From: Bacteroidales bacterium
Lineage (GTDB): Bacteria > Bacteroidota > Bacteroidia > Bacteroidales > WCHB1-69
Direction of reading: 5' to 3'
Assembly: GCA_017443175.1 (NCBI GenBank)
Contig: JAFSOZ010000013.1
Span: forward strand, 62,001-126,000
DNA: 64,000 nt
Part shown: piece by piece, positions 45,953 through 55,980 of the stretch
Position numbering within the stretch: position 1 is the stretch's first letter
How the letters are laid out: each line of letters begins with the position of its first letter
Program-made: the position numbers and the translations under genes
The notes under the pieces: model-generated
Databases searched by the model: none
The model's input: only the letters and a program-made list of their open reading frames with translations
What the model was told of the DNA's origin: nothing

Positions 45953-48082
45953 ATGAAAGTTTATCAAACAAAAGAAATCAGAAACATTGCCTTGATAGGC
46001 GGTAACCGTGTGGGTAAAACCACGTTAGCCGAAGCTATGGCATTCCACGGAGGCGTAGTGAGCAGAAGAGGTACCGTTGAGGACAAGAATACCATTTCCG
46101 ACTACCGTGACGTCGAATTGGAAAGACAACAATCCATCCAAAGTACCGTGATGTATGCCGAATTCGAGGGCAAGAAAATCAACATGATCGACTGTCCCGG
46201 TTTTGATGACTTTATCGGTGAGACCATCGGCGCTTTGAGAGTCATGGACACCGCTTTGATGGTGATCAACTCTCAGAACGGCGTGGATGTGGGCGCAGAA
46301 ATCCAATGGCGTCGCACCAAAGAGATGCACGTTCCTGTGATGTTCGTCGTGAACCAACTCGACCATGAGAAGGCCAACTTCGACGAGACTTTGCATCAGC
46401 TCAAGGAATACTTCGGCGGCAGCGTGATGCCGTTCCAGTATCCCGTCAATGCCGGCGTGGGCTTTGACTCTGTCATCGACCTGCTGCAAATGAAGCTCCT
46501 CAAGTTCCCTGCAAACGGTGGCAAGATGGTGGTGGAAGACATCCCCGCTGACCAAGCTGACAAGGCTGAGGAGATGCACAGCGCTTTGATCGAGGCTGCT
46601 GCTGAAAACGACGAAGCCCTCATGGACAAATTCTTTGAGGAAGGTACCCTTTCCGAAGACGACATGATCAAGGGTTTGAAACTCGGTATTGCCAACCGCG
46701 GCACCTTCCCGGTGATTTGCGTTTCCGCCAAGGCTGACCAAGGCATCGACCGCCTCATGGACCTCATCGTCAAGAACTGTCCCTCTCCGGACGAGGCTCC
46801 CGCAATGAAAGCCACCAACGGCAACGAGCACAAGTTCAACGCCGCTGAACCTTTCGTGGGTTACGTGTTCAAGACCGCCATCGAGCAACACCTCGGTGAG
46901 GTTGCCTTCATCAAGATCGCTGACGGCGAAGTGAACAAAGCCGCCGACCTTACCAACACCAATACCAACACCAAGGAGAGAATCTCCCAGCTGTTAGTGT
47001 TCGCCGGCAAGAACAGAGTGGAAGTTGACAAGGCTGTGGCTGGTGATATCATCGCCACCATCAAGCTGAAATCCACCCCGACCGGCACCACGCTGGTAGC
47101 CAAGGGTGACGACATCATCGAACCGACGGCTTACCCGGATCCCAAGTTCCGTACCGCCGTGCGCGCCAAGAACAGCGCTGACGATGAAAAACTCGGCCAA
47201 GTGCTCAACGAGATCCGCAAGACTGACCCGACCTTCCTGATGGAGCAATCCAAGGAATTGAAGCAGATGATCATCTCCGGTCAGGGCGAGCAACATCTCA
47301 ACATCGTGAAGTGGATGATTGAGAAATTGAACAAGATTGAAGTTGAATACTACGCTCCGAAGATCCCGTATCGTGAGACCATCACAAAGTCCGCAGAGGC
47401 TATGTATCGTCATAAAAAGCAATCCGGTGGCTCCGGTCAATTCGGCGAGGTGCACATGCTCATCGAGTCCTACTACGAGGGTATGCCCACCCAGACCAAA
47501 TACCCGATCCGTGCCACGGAGACCTACGATCTGCCTTGGGGCGGCAAGCTCATCTACAACAACTGTATCGTGGGCGGTGCCATCGATGCACGCTTCATGC
47601 CCGCCATCCTCAAGGGTATCATGGAGAAGATGGAAGAGGGTCCGCTTACCGGTTCTTACGCCCGCGACATCGTGGTGAACATCTACGACGGTAAAATGCA
47701 CCCGGTTGACTCCAACGAGTTGGCATTCAAATTGGCCGGCCGTAACGCCTTCAAAGAGGCCTTCAAGAATGCAGGTCCGAAGATTCTGGAGCCCATCTAC
47801 GATGTGGACATCTTCGTTCCTTCCGACCGTATGGGTGATGTAATGACCGACCTTCAGGGTCGTCGTGGTATCATGATGGGTATGGATGCCGAGGGCGCCT
47901 TCCAGATGATTCACGCCAAGATTCCGTTGGCCGAGATGAACAAATACTCCACCACCCTGAGTTCCATTACCTCAGGTCGTGCTTCCTACAGCATGAAGTT
48001 CGCCGAATATCAGCAAGTTTCCGCCGATGTTCAAGGCGAAATCATCAAGAAGTACGAAGAGGAGCACAAAGACGAAGAATAA
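45953..48082 (+). CDS. fusA2: Elongation factor G paralogue, EF-G2 type
   Basis: A 709-aa translational GTPase paralogue with all five EF-G domains. G1 is intact (GGNRVGKT, residues 16-23). G3 reads DCPGFDDF at 80-87: the catalytic His of canonical EF-G (DTPGH) is Phe84. The switch I RGITI is replaced by RQQSIQS near 58-64, and G4 is NQLD (134-137) instead of NKxD. These changes match the EF-G2 group; a Bacteroides EF-G2 has been reported to support translocation without GTP hydrolysis. This gene is therefore a specialised paralogue, not the housekeeping fusA. It stands alone with its own promoter and a strong terminator. Confidence 0.88.
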   Translation: MKVYQTKEIRNIALIGGNRVGKTTLAEAMAFHGGVVSRRGTVEDKNTISDYRDVELERQQSIQSTVMYAEFEGKKINMIDCPGFDDFIGETIGALRVMDTALMVINSQNGVDVGAEIQWRRTKEMHVPVMFVVNQLDHEKANFDETLHQLKEYFGGSVMPFQYPVNAGVGFDSVIDLLQMKLLKFPANGGKMVVEDIPADQADKAEEMHSALIEAAAENDEALMDKFFEEGTLSEDDMIKGLKLGIANRGTFPVICVSAKADQGIDRLMDLIVKNCPSPDEAPAMKATNGNEHKFNAAEPFVGYVFKTAIEQHLGEVAFIKIADGEVNKAADLTNTNTNTKERISQLLVFAGKNRVEVDKAVAGDIIATIKLKSTPTGTTLVAKGDDIIEPTAYPDPKFRTAVRAKNSADDEKLGQVLNEIRKTDPTFLMEQSKELKQMIISGQGEQHLNIVKWMIEKLNKIEVEYYAPKIPYRETITKSAEAMYRHKKQSGGSGQFGEVHMLIESYYEGMPTQTKYPIRATETYDLPWGGKLIYNNCIVGGAIDARFMPAILKGIMEKMEEGPLTGSYARDIVVNIYDGKMHPVDSNELAFKLAGRNAFKEAFKNAGPKILEPIYDVDIFVPSDRMGDVMTDLQGRRGIMMGMDAEGAFQMIHAKIPLAEMNKYSTTLSSITSGRASYSMKFAEYQQVSADVQGEIIKKYEEEHKDEE

Positions 48083-48108
48083 TCTTTACATTATTCTTTT
48101 ATACGACA

Positions 48109-48136
48109 AAACCCGGCAGAAATGTCGGGTTTTTTT
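48109..48136 (+). terminator. Intrinsic terminator of the EF-G2-like gene
   Basis: A 9-bp stem (48109-48117/48123-48131, one G-T pair) with a five-base loop and a run of T to 48136. A -7 element for the next gene follows immediately. Confidence 0.85.
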
Positions 48137-48138
48137 GT

Positions 48139-48146
48139 TAGTTTTG
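48139..48146 (+). promoter_or_regulatory. -7 element of the lipoprotein-purN-guaA group
   Basis: TAGTTTTG directly after the terminator, 35 bases before the ATG at 48182. It probably drives the lipoprotein gene, purN and guaA. Confidence 0.5.
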
Positions 48147-48181
48147 CACTTCCTTTTTGAAATCCATTTTCTATCCCTATC

Positions 48182-48571
48182 ATGAAAAGACTTTTTATCG
48201 CAATTGCTTTATTTACACTATTTTGCGCTTGCAATAACAATCCTCAAAAGCCTGCCGAAGAACCGCAGCCGGATCCGGCAACCGCGGCCATGCATGAAAA
48301 ACAACAGAAGGCCCAAGAGGACTGGAAAAACTGGGACAACCTTACCGACGAACGCAAAAACGAGTTATTGGAGGATTACAAAGCCACATACGATGAGATA
48401 AAGGCCATCAAAGAGGCACGCGAGGCGCGCAAGGCCAAATTCGAGGCCGCTATGCAGAACTGGGACAACCTTACTATGGAGGAAAAGAAAGCCGCCATTG
48501 ACCTGATGGCCCCCAACTCCGCTAAGGCAGAGCCTGTCACCACACCCGAACAGAACACCAACACAAAATAA
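48182..48571 (+). CDS. Small lipoprotein with duplicated helical motif, function unknown
   Basis: 129 aa with a lipoprotein signal (LFCAC, Cys at residue 17) and a Pro-rich spacer. The mature part carries the motif NWDNLTxExK twice, near residues 42-51 and 89-98, separated by a charged helix rich in Lys, Glu and Ala, which suggests an internal duplication and a coiled-coil-like rod. Seven bases before purN. Function not recognised. Confidence 0.72.
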   Translation: MKRLFIAIALFTLFCACNNNPQKPAEEPQPDPATAAMHEKQQKAQEDWKNWDNLTDERKNELLEDYKATYDEIKAIKEAREARKAKFEAAMQNWDNLTMEEKKAAIDLMAPNSAKAEPVTTPEQNTNTK

Positions 48572-48578
48572 TAACAGC

Positions 48579-49145
48579 ATGAAAAAGATAGCTGTATTTG
48601 CCAGTGGCTTCGGTTCCAATTTCCAAGCCATCATCGAAGCGGTGCAAAATCGCACACTGGAGGCGGAAATCGCCCTGTTAGTCTCCGACAAGCCTGGATG
48701 CAAGGCCGTGGAGCGTGCCCGCGAGAACCATATAGACGTGTTCGCCTTCTCATCCAAAGACTACGAGAACAAGGCCGCCTACGAAACTGCCATTTTGAAA
48801 GAATTGCAAGAACGGGGCGTGGACTACATCGTGCTGGCCGGATACATGCGCTACATCGGCGAGGTGCTTCTCAGCAATTTCCCGATGAAGATCATCAACC
48901 TGCACCCCGCGCTGCTGCCCTCCTTCCCCGGCGCACACGGCATCGCCGATGCCTTCCACCACGGCGTGAAAGTGTTCGGCATCACCATACACTTTGTCGA
49001 TGAGGGCGTCGATACCGGCAAAATCATCGACCAATTCGCCTTCCATGCCGAGGGCAACGAATCACTGGAGGAAATCGAAACGCACATACATCAACTGGAA
49101 CACCAATATTTCCCCATCACCATCAACAAAGTCATCAACGCTTAA
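48579..49145 (+). CDS. purN: Phosphoribosylglycinamide formyltransferase
   Basis: A 188-aa folate-dependent enzyme of purine synthesis (GAR to FGAR using 10-formyl-THF). Signatures: ASGFGSNFQAIIEA near 7-20, LAGYMRYIG near 87-95, catalytic NLHPALLPSFPGAHG near 106-120, and the late IHFVDEGVDTGKII near 135-148. Full length. It is followed 12 bases later by guaA, another purine gene. Confidence 0.96.
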   Translation: MKKIAVFASGFGSNFQAIIEAVQNRTLEAEIALLVSDKPGCKAVERARENHIDVFAFSSKDYENKAAYETAILKELQERGVDYIVLAGYMRYIGEVLLSNFPMKIINLHPALLPSFPGAHGIADAFHHGVKVFGITIHFVDEGVDTGKIIDQFAFHAEGNESLEEIETHIHQLEHQYFPITINKVINA

Positions 49146-49157
49146 ATCATACACTAC

Positions 49158-50762
49158 ATGGAAAAAATCATCATTCTGGATTTCGGTTCTCAAACCACTC
49201 AACTGATAGGCCGCCGCGTGCGCGAGCTGGACATGTTCTGCGAAATCGTACCCTACAACAAATTTCCCCACGAGGACAAGGACGTCATCGGCGTCATCCT
49301 GAGCGGATCCCCATTCAGTGTGTATGACGAGCGTGCCTTCAAGGTAGATCTGACCGGCATCCGCGGGCGGCTGCCCATTCTCGGCATCTGCTACGGCGCA
49401 CAGTTCATGGCCTATACCAACGGCGGCAACGTGGAACCCGCCGGCAGCCGCGAGTACGGTCGCGCCAACTTGGCCGAGTTCGAGCATAACAACCCACTGC
49501 TGCAAGGCTTGGACGACAATACACAGGTATGGATGAGCCACGGCGACACCATCACCAAACTGCCACAAAACTGCCGCAAAATCGCCTCCACCGACAAGGT
49601 GCAATATGCTGCCTACCAGTTTGAAGGCGAGCAGGTTTGGGGCGTGCAGTTCCATCCGGAAGTGTTCCACACCGTGCAAGGCACCCAGTTGCTGAAGAAT
49701 TTCGTGGTCGGCATTTGCGGCGGCCTCCAAACCTGGAGCCCCGCCTCTTTCGTGGAGACCACCGTGGCTGAACTGAAAGAGCAAATCGGCAACGACCGCG
49801 TAATCCTCGGCTTGAGCGGCGGCGTGGATTCCTCCGTGTGCGCCATGCTGCTGCACCGCGCCATCGGCAAGAATCTCACCTGCATCTTCGTGGACCACGG
49901 CTTGCTGCGCAAAAATGAGTTCCAGAACGTGATGCGCGACTATGAAGGTCTTGGCCTCAACGTGATTGGCGTAGATGCCAGCGAAAAGTTCTTTAAGGAA
50001 TTGGAGGGAGTGACCGAGCCTGAGCGCAAGCGCAAGATTATTGGCGCCGGCTTCATTGATGTGTTCAATGCCGAAGCGCAGAAGATTACGGATGCCAAGT
50101 GGCTGGCACAGGGCACCATATATCCCGACCGCATTGAAAGTCTCAGCATCACAGGCATGGTCATCAAGAGCCATCACAATGTGGGCGGACTGCCCGAGAA
50201 GATGCACTTGCAGTTGTGCGAGCCACTGAAATGGCTGTTCAAGGATGAAGTGCGCCGCGTGGGTCGCCAGTTGGGTATGCCCGAACATCTCATTACGCGC
50301 CATCCGTTCCCCGGACCAGGCCTGGCCGTGCGCATTTTGGGTGACATCACCCGAGACAAGGTGCGCGTGCTGCAAGATGCCGACGACATCTTCATCCAAG
50401 GTTTGCGTGACTGGAAAGTAAAACTGAGCGGCGAAGAGGCCCGCAAAGTGCTCGCTGCCGGCGTGCCCGCCAACATGACCAACGGAGAAATTGAGGTATC
50501 GCTCTACGACCAGATCTGGCAGGCCGGCGTCATCCTGCTGCCCATCAAGAGTGTGGGCGTCATGGGCGACGAGCGCACGTACGAGCGTGCGGTGGCCCTG
50601 CGCGCCGTGACCAGCACCGACGCCATGACCGCCGACTGGGCGCACCTGCCCTACGACTTCATGGCAAAGATTTCCAACGATATCATCAACAAGGTGAAGG
50701 GCGTGAACCGCGTGTGCTACGACATCAGCTCCAAGCCGCCCGCGACGATCGAGTGGGAATAG
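49158..50762 (+). CDS. guaA: GMP synthase (glutamine-hydrolysing)
   Basis: A 534-aa enzyme converting XMP to GMP with glutamine amide nitrogen. Class I glutaminase domain at ~1-190: the nucleophile Cys in GICYGAQFM near 77 and the triad His in VQFHPEVFH near 168. PP-loop ATPase with GLSGGVDSS near 219-227, then the C-terminal dimerisation domain with [13 protein letters not shown] near 380 and the end PPATIEWE. Last gene of the + strand block; convergent with the R-M island. Confidence 0.97.
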   Translation: MEKIIILDFGSQTTQLIGRRVRELDMFCEIVPYNKFPHEDKDVIGVILSGSPFSVYDERAFKVDLTGIRGRLPILGICYGAQFMAYTNGGNVEPAGSREYGRANLAEFEHNNPLLQGLDDNTQVWMSHGDTITKLPQNCRKIASTDKVQYAAYQFEGEQVWGVQFHPEVFHTVQGTQLLKNFVVGICGGLQTWSPASFVETTVAELKEQIGNDRVILGLSGGVDSSVCAMLLHRAIGKNLTCIFVDHGLLRKNEFQNVMRDYEGLGLNVIGVDASEKFFKELEGVTEPERKRKIIGAGFIDVFNAEAQKITDAKWLAQGTIYPDRIESLSITGMVIKSHHNVGGLPEKMHLQLCEPLKWLFKDEVRRVGRQLGMPEHLITRHPFPGPGLAVRILGDITRDKVRVLQDADDIFIQGLRDWKVKLSGEEARKVLAAGVPANMTNGEIEVSLYDQIWQAGVILLPIKSVGVMGDERTYERAVALRAVTSTDAMTADWAHLPYDFMAKISNDIINKVKGVNRVCYDISSKPPATIEWE

Positions 50763-50777
50763 ACGATGTGCGGTAAT

Positions 50778-51476
50778 CTATCGTAGCATTCTTTCCATCT
50801 TTGTCTTCCACTTTTCCCATTGTGGCATCTCCTTCGTTAACAATGCATAGAACTCTTTTGAGTGGTTGCGGTGTACTAAATGACACAATTCGTGGGTGAT
50901 GACATATTCGATGCAACCCCGTGGAGCACAAATGAGCCGGGGATTCAGGTAGATGTTGCCGTCTTTTGTGCAGTAACCCCATCGTTTTTCCATCTTCCTG
51001 ACAGAGATAGATTCGGGTTTCACGCCATACACGGAAAAATGCTCCACAATAGGTTTCGCATATTCCGCGAATTTGACTTTTGCTCGCTCCAAGTACCATT
51101 GCTGCAGCAACTTCTTGACATCTTTCTTGTTCCGGCATTCAATTTCAAGAATGTTGTTTTGGTAGTGAACGGCGTTTTGCTTTGATTCCTTGATTCGAAG
51201 CATATACTGCCGCCCCAAATAGAGATGCGACTCGCCGCTGATATACTGCCGTTCCGTGGTGGGAATCCCAAAAGATTCAAAATAACGACGCTGCCTCAGA
51301 ATCCAGGATGCCTTGCGATGCACTTTCTGACGAATGTCTTCCAAAGTGGCATCTTCCGGAGCCTTTAGGTAAACCGAGCCGTCGGGTTCCACACGAATGC
51401 CGAGTGTCTTTCGCGGCACATAGTCAATGCTGTACTCGATACGGGTTGAGCCGTAGAGAATGCTGTCTGTTGTCAT
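50778..51476 (-). CDS. YgjP-like (DUF45) zinc metallopeptidase
   Basis: A 232-aa predicted zinc protease of the YgjP/SprT-like group. The HExxH-type site is HELCHLVHRNHSKEFY near 192-207, and the family segment KMEKRWGYCTKDGNIYLNPRL precedes it. The ATG at 51476 (MTTDSIL) overlaps the hsdR stop as ATGA, so it is translated with hsdR; an upstream start would enter hsdR. Members of this family are often encoded beside type I R-M genes, but their role there is not known. Confidence 0.88.
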   Translation of the reverse strand: MTTDSILYGSTRIEYSIDYVPRKTLGIRVEPDGSVYLKAPEDATLEDIRQKVHRKASWILRQRRYFESFGIPTTERQYISGESHLYLGRQYMLRIKESKQNAVHYQNNILEIECRNKKDVKKLLQQWYLERAKVKFAEYAKPIVEHFSVYGVKPESISVRKMEKRWGYCTKDGNIYLNPRLICAPRGCIEYVITHELCHLVHRNHSKEFYALLTKEMPQWEKWKTKMERMLR

Positions 51477-54400
51477 TGGATCCAGATTTTTGCAACATCT
51501 ACACAACCGTCGATGATAATGTCCATATCATCAAACGGGAAATTCACTCCGTATTTGCGCTTGACATTGTCGATCAACTCGTCCTCGAGACGGATTTTCA
51601 TCTTTCCGATGATGTCGTTTTTCGACTGCCAGTCCACCAGCACGGAACCATCTACAATTACCATTTGGCGGATGATGTCATCGAAAGCGTTGGCCGTGGC
51701 CAAGGCCATCTCTCGGACAGGCATATCAGGGAAGAGCCGCTTGTAGTTCTCCAGAGCGATACCGAAATAGGCCTTTGCTGTGTTGTTGTGTTCCAGCTCG
51801 GGCGGCAGTTCGCTGTCGGTGTGGTTCAACACATCCTCCTTGTACTGCATCATCTTCTCCAAATACTCATTGTCGGTCAGACGACCTTGCTCGTAAAGTT
51901 CGATGGCCTCTTTGATGAGCTGTGAGAATTTCTTGAAGAAAGCGGGGTCGGAATCCATATTCTCCTGAATGTATTTTGCCGTGCGGGTAGCGATGGTGTC
52001 AGCTTTGGCGGCGGTACCCACCACGCTGTCCACCTCTTTCTGGAAATTATCTTTGTCAAAAATGTTGACTAAGTTGGTGATGACCTTCACGGCATCGCTC
52101 TCCACGTGATGATTGACGAGTTTTTCGATGCGCAGCTCGTACTTCTTGTAGTCGATCGTGTCGGAATAGCGCAGTTGGACGGCGGTGCGCAGCTTGGCAA
52201 ACATATTCAGGTCGTCTTTGTAGCGAAGAATGGTCTTTTCGTCGGTGGTCTCAAAAAATTCCTTGGTGGTGAGGGCGAGTTGCAGTACCGATGAAAAAGC
52301 TGTCAGGCGGTCGTAGAACTCGTGGCGGCGGTCCTCCATACGCAACGATTGGGCGTATGCCTCCAAATCGCGCTTGTTGGGAATCATCTTGAACAGTTCC
52401 CAAAGGTCGGAATGGCGCTGCGGAAGTTCTGCAATCTTATCATTCACAGGCACTAATGTCTCGCGGAACACATCGCGGTCATCTTCGTCATATTCTGAAT
52501 AGACGCTTAAAGCATCATCCAATTCTCTCAGAACTCCGTAGTAGTCAATGATGTATCCAAAATCTTTTCCCTCACAATTGCGATTGACACGCGCTACCGC
52601 CTGCAACAGGGTGTGTCCGCTGAGGTTACGGTCAAGATACATCACGGCCACCTTCGGCTCATCAAATCCCGTGAGCAGTTTGTCCACCACAATTATCAGT
52701 TCTGGCGATTCTTGGTTCTTAAACCGCGAAATCAAGTTCTCTTGGTACTTCTGCGGTGTGCCGTGCTCATCCATCATACGCCTCCAAAAATCCTTGACTT
52801 CCTGTGCCGTTCCGCCGTAGACAATCTCTTCTCCTTCTCGGTCGTCGGGTGCGGTAATCAGCACTTCGGAAGCGAGTTTTCCAATCTCATCAAGGTACTT
52901 TTTGTAAAGAATGGCGACTTTCTTTTTGGGTGTCACCAACATTGCTTTGAAGCCCGTGCTTTGCCAATTGTCGGTGTAATGCTTTGTGATGTCAATGGCA
53001 ATAGAGTAGATGCGCTGCTCGGTCTGGTTAAGGATGTCGGTGCGCGAGAACTTCTTCTTCAAATCGGTGGCCTGATAGGGGGTGAGGTCTTCGCACACTC
53101 TGTCGAAGAAGCTGTCGATGGGACCTTCCGACACCGATTGCGGCACAATGCGTCCTTCGTAGAGAAGCGGCACAACGGCCTTGTCTTCAATGGCTTGCTT
53201 CACGGTATAGACAGGTTTGATGATGCCGCCAAAAGTGCGGGCGGTATTCTTGTCTTTCTTCATCAATGGTGTACCCGTGAAGGCAATCTTGCAGGCGTTG
53301 GGCAGCACACGGCTCATTTGGATGGCCAACTCTTTGTATTGGCTGCGATGCGCCTCGTCAATCAGGATGAAGATGTTGGGATTGTCGAGCGGGCGCTTGA
53401 TTTTCTTGATGGCCGTGGCAAACTTGTTGATGACAGTAGTGATGACGGCATCGGTGTCGCTCTCCAACAACTCTACCAACCGGCTGCCCGTGGTGGCGTT
53501 CTCCACCTCCTTGCCGCACTTGCGGAAGGTCTTGGTGATCTGGCTATCGAGGTCGGTGCGGTCGGTCACCAACACGATGCGGGGATTGGAAATACTCGGC
53601 TCCTGCGCGATCTTCTGGGCTAACATCACCATAGTCAGTGATTTGCCGCTGCCCTGCGTGTGCCATACCACACCACCGTTACGACGACCCGCCTCTATGG
53701 TCTTTACTCGGTTCACCGTCTCGTTCACGGTAAAATACTGCTGGTACCGGGCCAGTTTCTTGATGCCGGCATCGTAAATCGTGAAGTGGTACATCAGCTC
53801 CAACAGGCGTTCCGGACGGCAGAGATTGTAGAGATACTCGTCCTGCAGGGTGACTTCCCGATTGCCCACCATTTCGCTAAGCCGCTGACGATACTCTTGT
53901 TCCGCCGTTTTGTCGGGAAACCGCTCGTGCCACTTGCACCAGAACTGCGCCGCCGAGCCGGTGGTGGCGTAACTGCCGAAACTGTTGCCAATAGCCAACA
54001 GCAGTGCGCTATAGACATATAAGCTGCGGATGCCGTCCTCTTTTTGGTTGCGAAGATGTTGCGAGATGGCCTGCTCTTCCGCGCCTTTGACATCAGGACG
54101 CTTGCACTCGATAACCACCAACGGGATGCCGTTCACGAAGAGCACGATATCGGGACGGTAAGTGTCGGACGAGCCGCCCCGGGTGACGGCAAACTCTTCC
54201 GTAACGTGGAAGACGTTGTTTTCAGGATGTTGCCAGTCGATGTAGCGCATCGTGTAGCTCTTCTTGTCGCCGTCGATGCTCTGCTCGAAGGCTTTGCCGA
54301 GGGTGAGCATACTATACACCGCCTCGTTACCGCTAATGAAACCGTTTTCCATTGGCACATTGCGCATAGCGGCAATGCCGTTTTCGATATTTTGTTCCGA

Positions 54401-54610
54401 GAACCTTGCCTCGCTATGGCTGCCAATGCGGATGGAGTTAAGGTTCCGCAGCTGCTGCCGCAAAATGTCTTCCAGCAGCACGTTGGAGGTTTTTTCTCCG
54501 CGCAGTTCCATCGCCTCCTCTGGCGAGAGGTACTGGTAACCAAACGTTTGCAGCAACTCTAATGCCGGCCGTTGGCTGATGTCGTTTTCTTTGAAGGAGA
54601 TATAAGACAT
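51473..54610 (-). CDS. hsdR: Type I restriction enzyme, R subunit
   Basis: A 1045-aa subunit that translocates and cleaves unmethylated DNA. The N-terminal endonuclease core contains IVLFVNGIPLVVIECKRPD (Asp-Glu-x-Lys site) near 150-170. The Superfamily 2 helicase region has GSGKSLTMVMLA near 320 and IDEAHRSQYKELA near 417-429; the segment EPKVAVMYLDRNLSGHTLLQAVARVNR (in parts) holds motif VI. A helical C-terminal domain binds HsdM/S. Intact and full length. Coupled to the YgjP-like gene; the 6-TM unknown lies 10 bases upstream. Confidence 0.97.
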   Translation of the reverse strand: MSYISFKENDISQRPALELLQTFGYQYLSPEEAMELRGEKTSNVLLEDILRQQLRNLNSIRIGSHSEARFSEQNIENGIAAMRNVPMENGFISGNEAVYSMLTLGKAFEQSIDGDKKSYTMRYIDWQHPENNVFHVTEEFAVTRGGSSDTYRPDIVLFVNGIPLVVIECKRPDVKGAEEQAISQHLRNQKEDGIRSLYVYSALLLAIGNSFGSYATTGSAAQFWCKWHERFPDKTAEQEYRQRLSEMVGNREVTLQDEYLYNLCRPERLLELMYHFTIYDAGIKKLARYQQYFTVNETVNRVKTIEAGRRNGGVVWHTQGSGKSLTMVMLAQKIAQEPSISNPRIVLVTDRTDLDSQITKTFRKCGKEVENATTGSRLVELLESDTDAVITTVINKFATAIKKIKRPLDNPNIFILIDEAHRSQYKELAIQMSRVLPNACKIAFTGTPLMKKDKNTARTFGGIIKPVYTVKQAIEDKAVVPLLYEGRIVPQSVSEGPIDSFFDRVCEDLTPYQATDLKKKFSRTDILNQTEQRIYSIAIDITKHYTDNWQSTGFKAMLVTPKKKVAILYKKYLDEIGKLASEVLITAPDDREGEEIVYGGTAQEVKDFWRRMMDEHGTPQKYQENLISRFKNQESPELIIVVDKLLTGFDEPKVAVMYLDRNLSGHTLLQAVARVNRNCEGKDFGYIIDYYGVLRELDDALSVYSEYDEDDRDVFRETLVPVNDKIAELPQRHSDLWELFKMIPNKRDLEAYAQSLRMEDRRHEFYDRLTAFSSVLQLALTTKEFFETTDEKTILRYKDDLNMFAKLRTAVQLRYSDTIDYKKYELRIEKLVNHHVESDAVKVITNLVNIFDKDNFQKEVDSVVGTAAKADTIATRTAKYIQENMDSDPAFFKKFSQLIKEAIELYEQGRLTDNEYLEKMMQYKEDVLNHTDSELPPELEHNNTAKAYFGIALENYKRLFPDMPVREMALATANAFDDIIRQMVIVDGSVLVDWQSKNDIIGKMKIRLEDELIDNVKRKYGVNFPFDDMDIIIDGCVDVAKIWIQ

Positions 54611-54620
54611 AATACAATGG

Positions 54621-55964
54621 TTATTTGCGTAAATTACACTTCATTCTAACTCTATTTGATATAAGGCGTGGTTTAAGTTTTGTTTTTCTAAGAAATAATA
54701 AAACACTATGCATTATTGTTCTTCTTTTGTTTCTATCTTGACATTCTAAATTCTCACAAAGACCTCCTCGATACCTACATATCAATCTCTTTTTGTTTTC
54801 AATAATTGTTTCAATCATTTTAATTGAATGACTACATTTTTCCACCAAAGATTCGGCCAATTCATAAGAAGATTCTATTTTATCAAAAAGAGTTTTATAC
54901 TCAGATTCGTTGATTGGTATTCGTAAGTTTAGTATTTCCCTCATTTTATTTAAAAGAGATTTAATTACTATAATATATCGTTCACAATCTTTTCTTATAT
55001 TGTCAATAATATCTAATGCTCTATCAACATCTTCTGATGATTTTTTCGAATAATCAATTTTCTCTATATCACTTTGGCGTTTTTTTAGAGAAGAAATGGA
55101 ATCCGAAAGCTTTTTTTGCTCATATTCCAATGCTTGAATAGAATCTTTTCCATGGCGAAGGATTAGCAATTCTGTATATGCATCTTCTTGTGACAAATTG
55201 CCATAATTATATCTGTCGATGATAAAATCGATATTCTTTTCTGCTTTGTTATTTTTCGATTCGTTAAAATAAATCATCAAAAACAGCAGTATTAAAAGAA
55301 ATACTATGCAAATGGCAATTTCAAATTCCAGACTGATAGAAGGGAAAGATGTAAAGTTTAATGTTTTTATGTGTCTAAAAGACAAATTAGATATTATGCC
55401 CGCTATTAATAAATTTACTATGGAAAACACTACTTCAATAGTATTATTTCTGAATCCATCTATTTTTTCTATTGCTAAAACAAGATTATTGCGATGAACT
55501 ATTAAATCAACAATTGTTATGATTTTAATGATAAATAATATCAACCACAAAACCACGAGTATTGAGGGAAATTCATATTTATATAACACTAAAGCCATTA
55601 CTATAGAAATAATTGTTCCGAAAACAATCATAGTTGTAGGGGCAGCCTCTTTTAAAGTGCATAACTTGCTGTAATCAAGGGAACGTTTCCTTGATATGAG
55701 TCTAAGTATCCATTTGAAAGTTGGATAATAAGATAATGCCGCAGCAAGAAAACCACTTAATAGGAGAATAAAGACGGACTCTTGAACCTTAAAAGCATTG
55801 GATTTAAGTAAATTATATGTTATCGTTAGAAATGAAACCATCGCTCCAATCAGAACCCAATTACTCCATCCAGGCATGTATTTATTTGAGATTTCACGAT
55901 CTCTTTCGCTATATAAAAACGAAAGAAACTCTGCATGTGATAATTTATTGATGTCTTCTTTCAT
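54621..55964 (-). CDS. 6-TM protein with C-terminal coiled coil, function unknown (R-M island cargo)
   Basis: 447 aa, not recognised. About six transmembrane helices (residues ~35-53, 62-80, 109-128, 133-155, 175-192, 212-233), then ~200 residues of charged helix (YEQKKLSDSISSLKKRQSDIEKI and DKIESSYELAESLVEKCSHS) likely to form coiled coils, and a very basic end (KLKPRLISNRVRMKCNLRK). The gene is AT-rich compared with hsdM and hsdR. It sits between hsdS and hsdR, with 16- and 10-base gaps, in an operon where those two are usually adjacent. Its position suggests recent acquisition and a defence-related role, by inference only. Confidence 0.7.
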   Translation of the reverse strand: MKEDINKLSHAEFLSFLYSERDREISNKYMPGWSNWVLIGAMVSFLTITYNLLKSNAFKVQESVFILLLSGFLAAALSYYPTFKWILRLISRKRSLDYSKLCTLKEAAPTTMIVFGTIISIVMALVLYKYEFPSILVVLWLILFIIKIITIVDLIVHRNNLVLAIEKIDGFRNNTIEVVFSIVNLLIAGIISNLSFRHIKTLNFTSFPSISLEFEIAICIVFLLILLFLMIYFNESKNNKAEKNIDFIIDRYNYGNLSQEDAYTELLILRHGKDSIQALEYEQKKLSDSISSLKKRQSDIEKIDYSKKSSEDVDRALDIIDNIRKDCERYIIVIKSLLNKMREILNLRIPINESEYKTLFDKIESSYELAESLVEKCSHSIKMIETIIENKKRLICRYRGGLCENLECQDRNKRRTIMHSVLLFLRKTKLKPRLISNRVRMKCNLRK

Positions 55965-55980
55965 TATATTTCTTCTGTTT

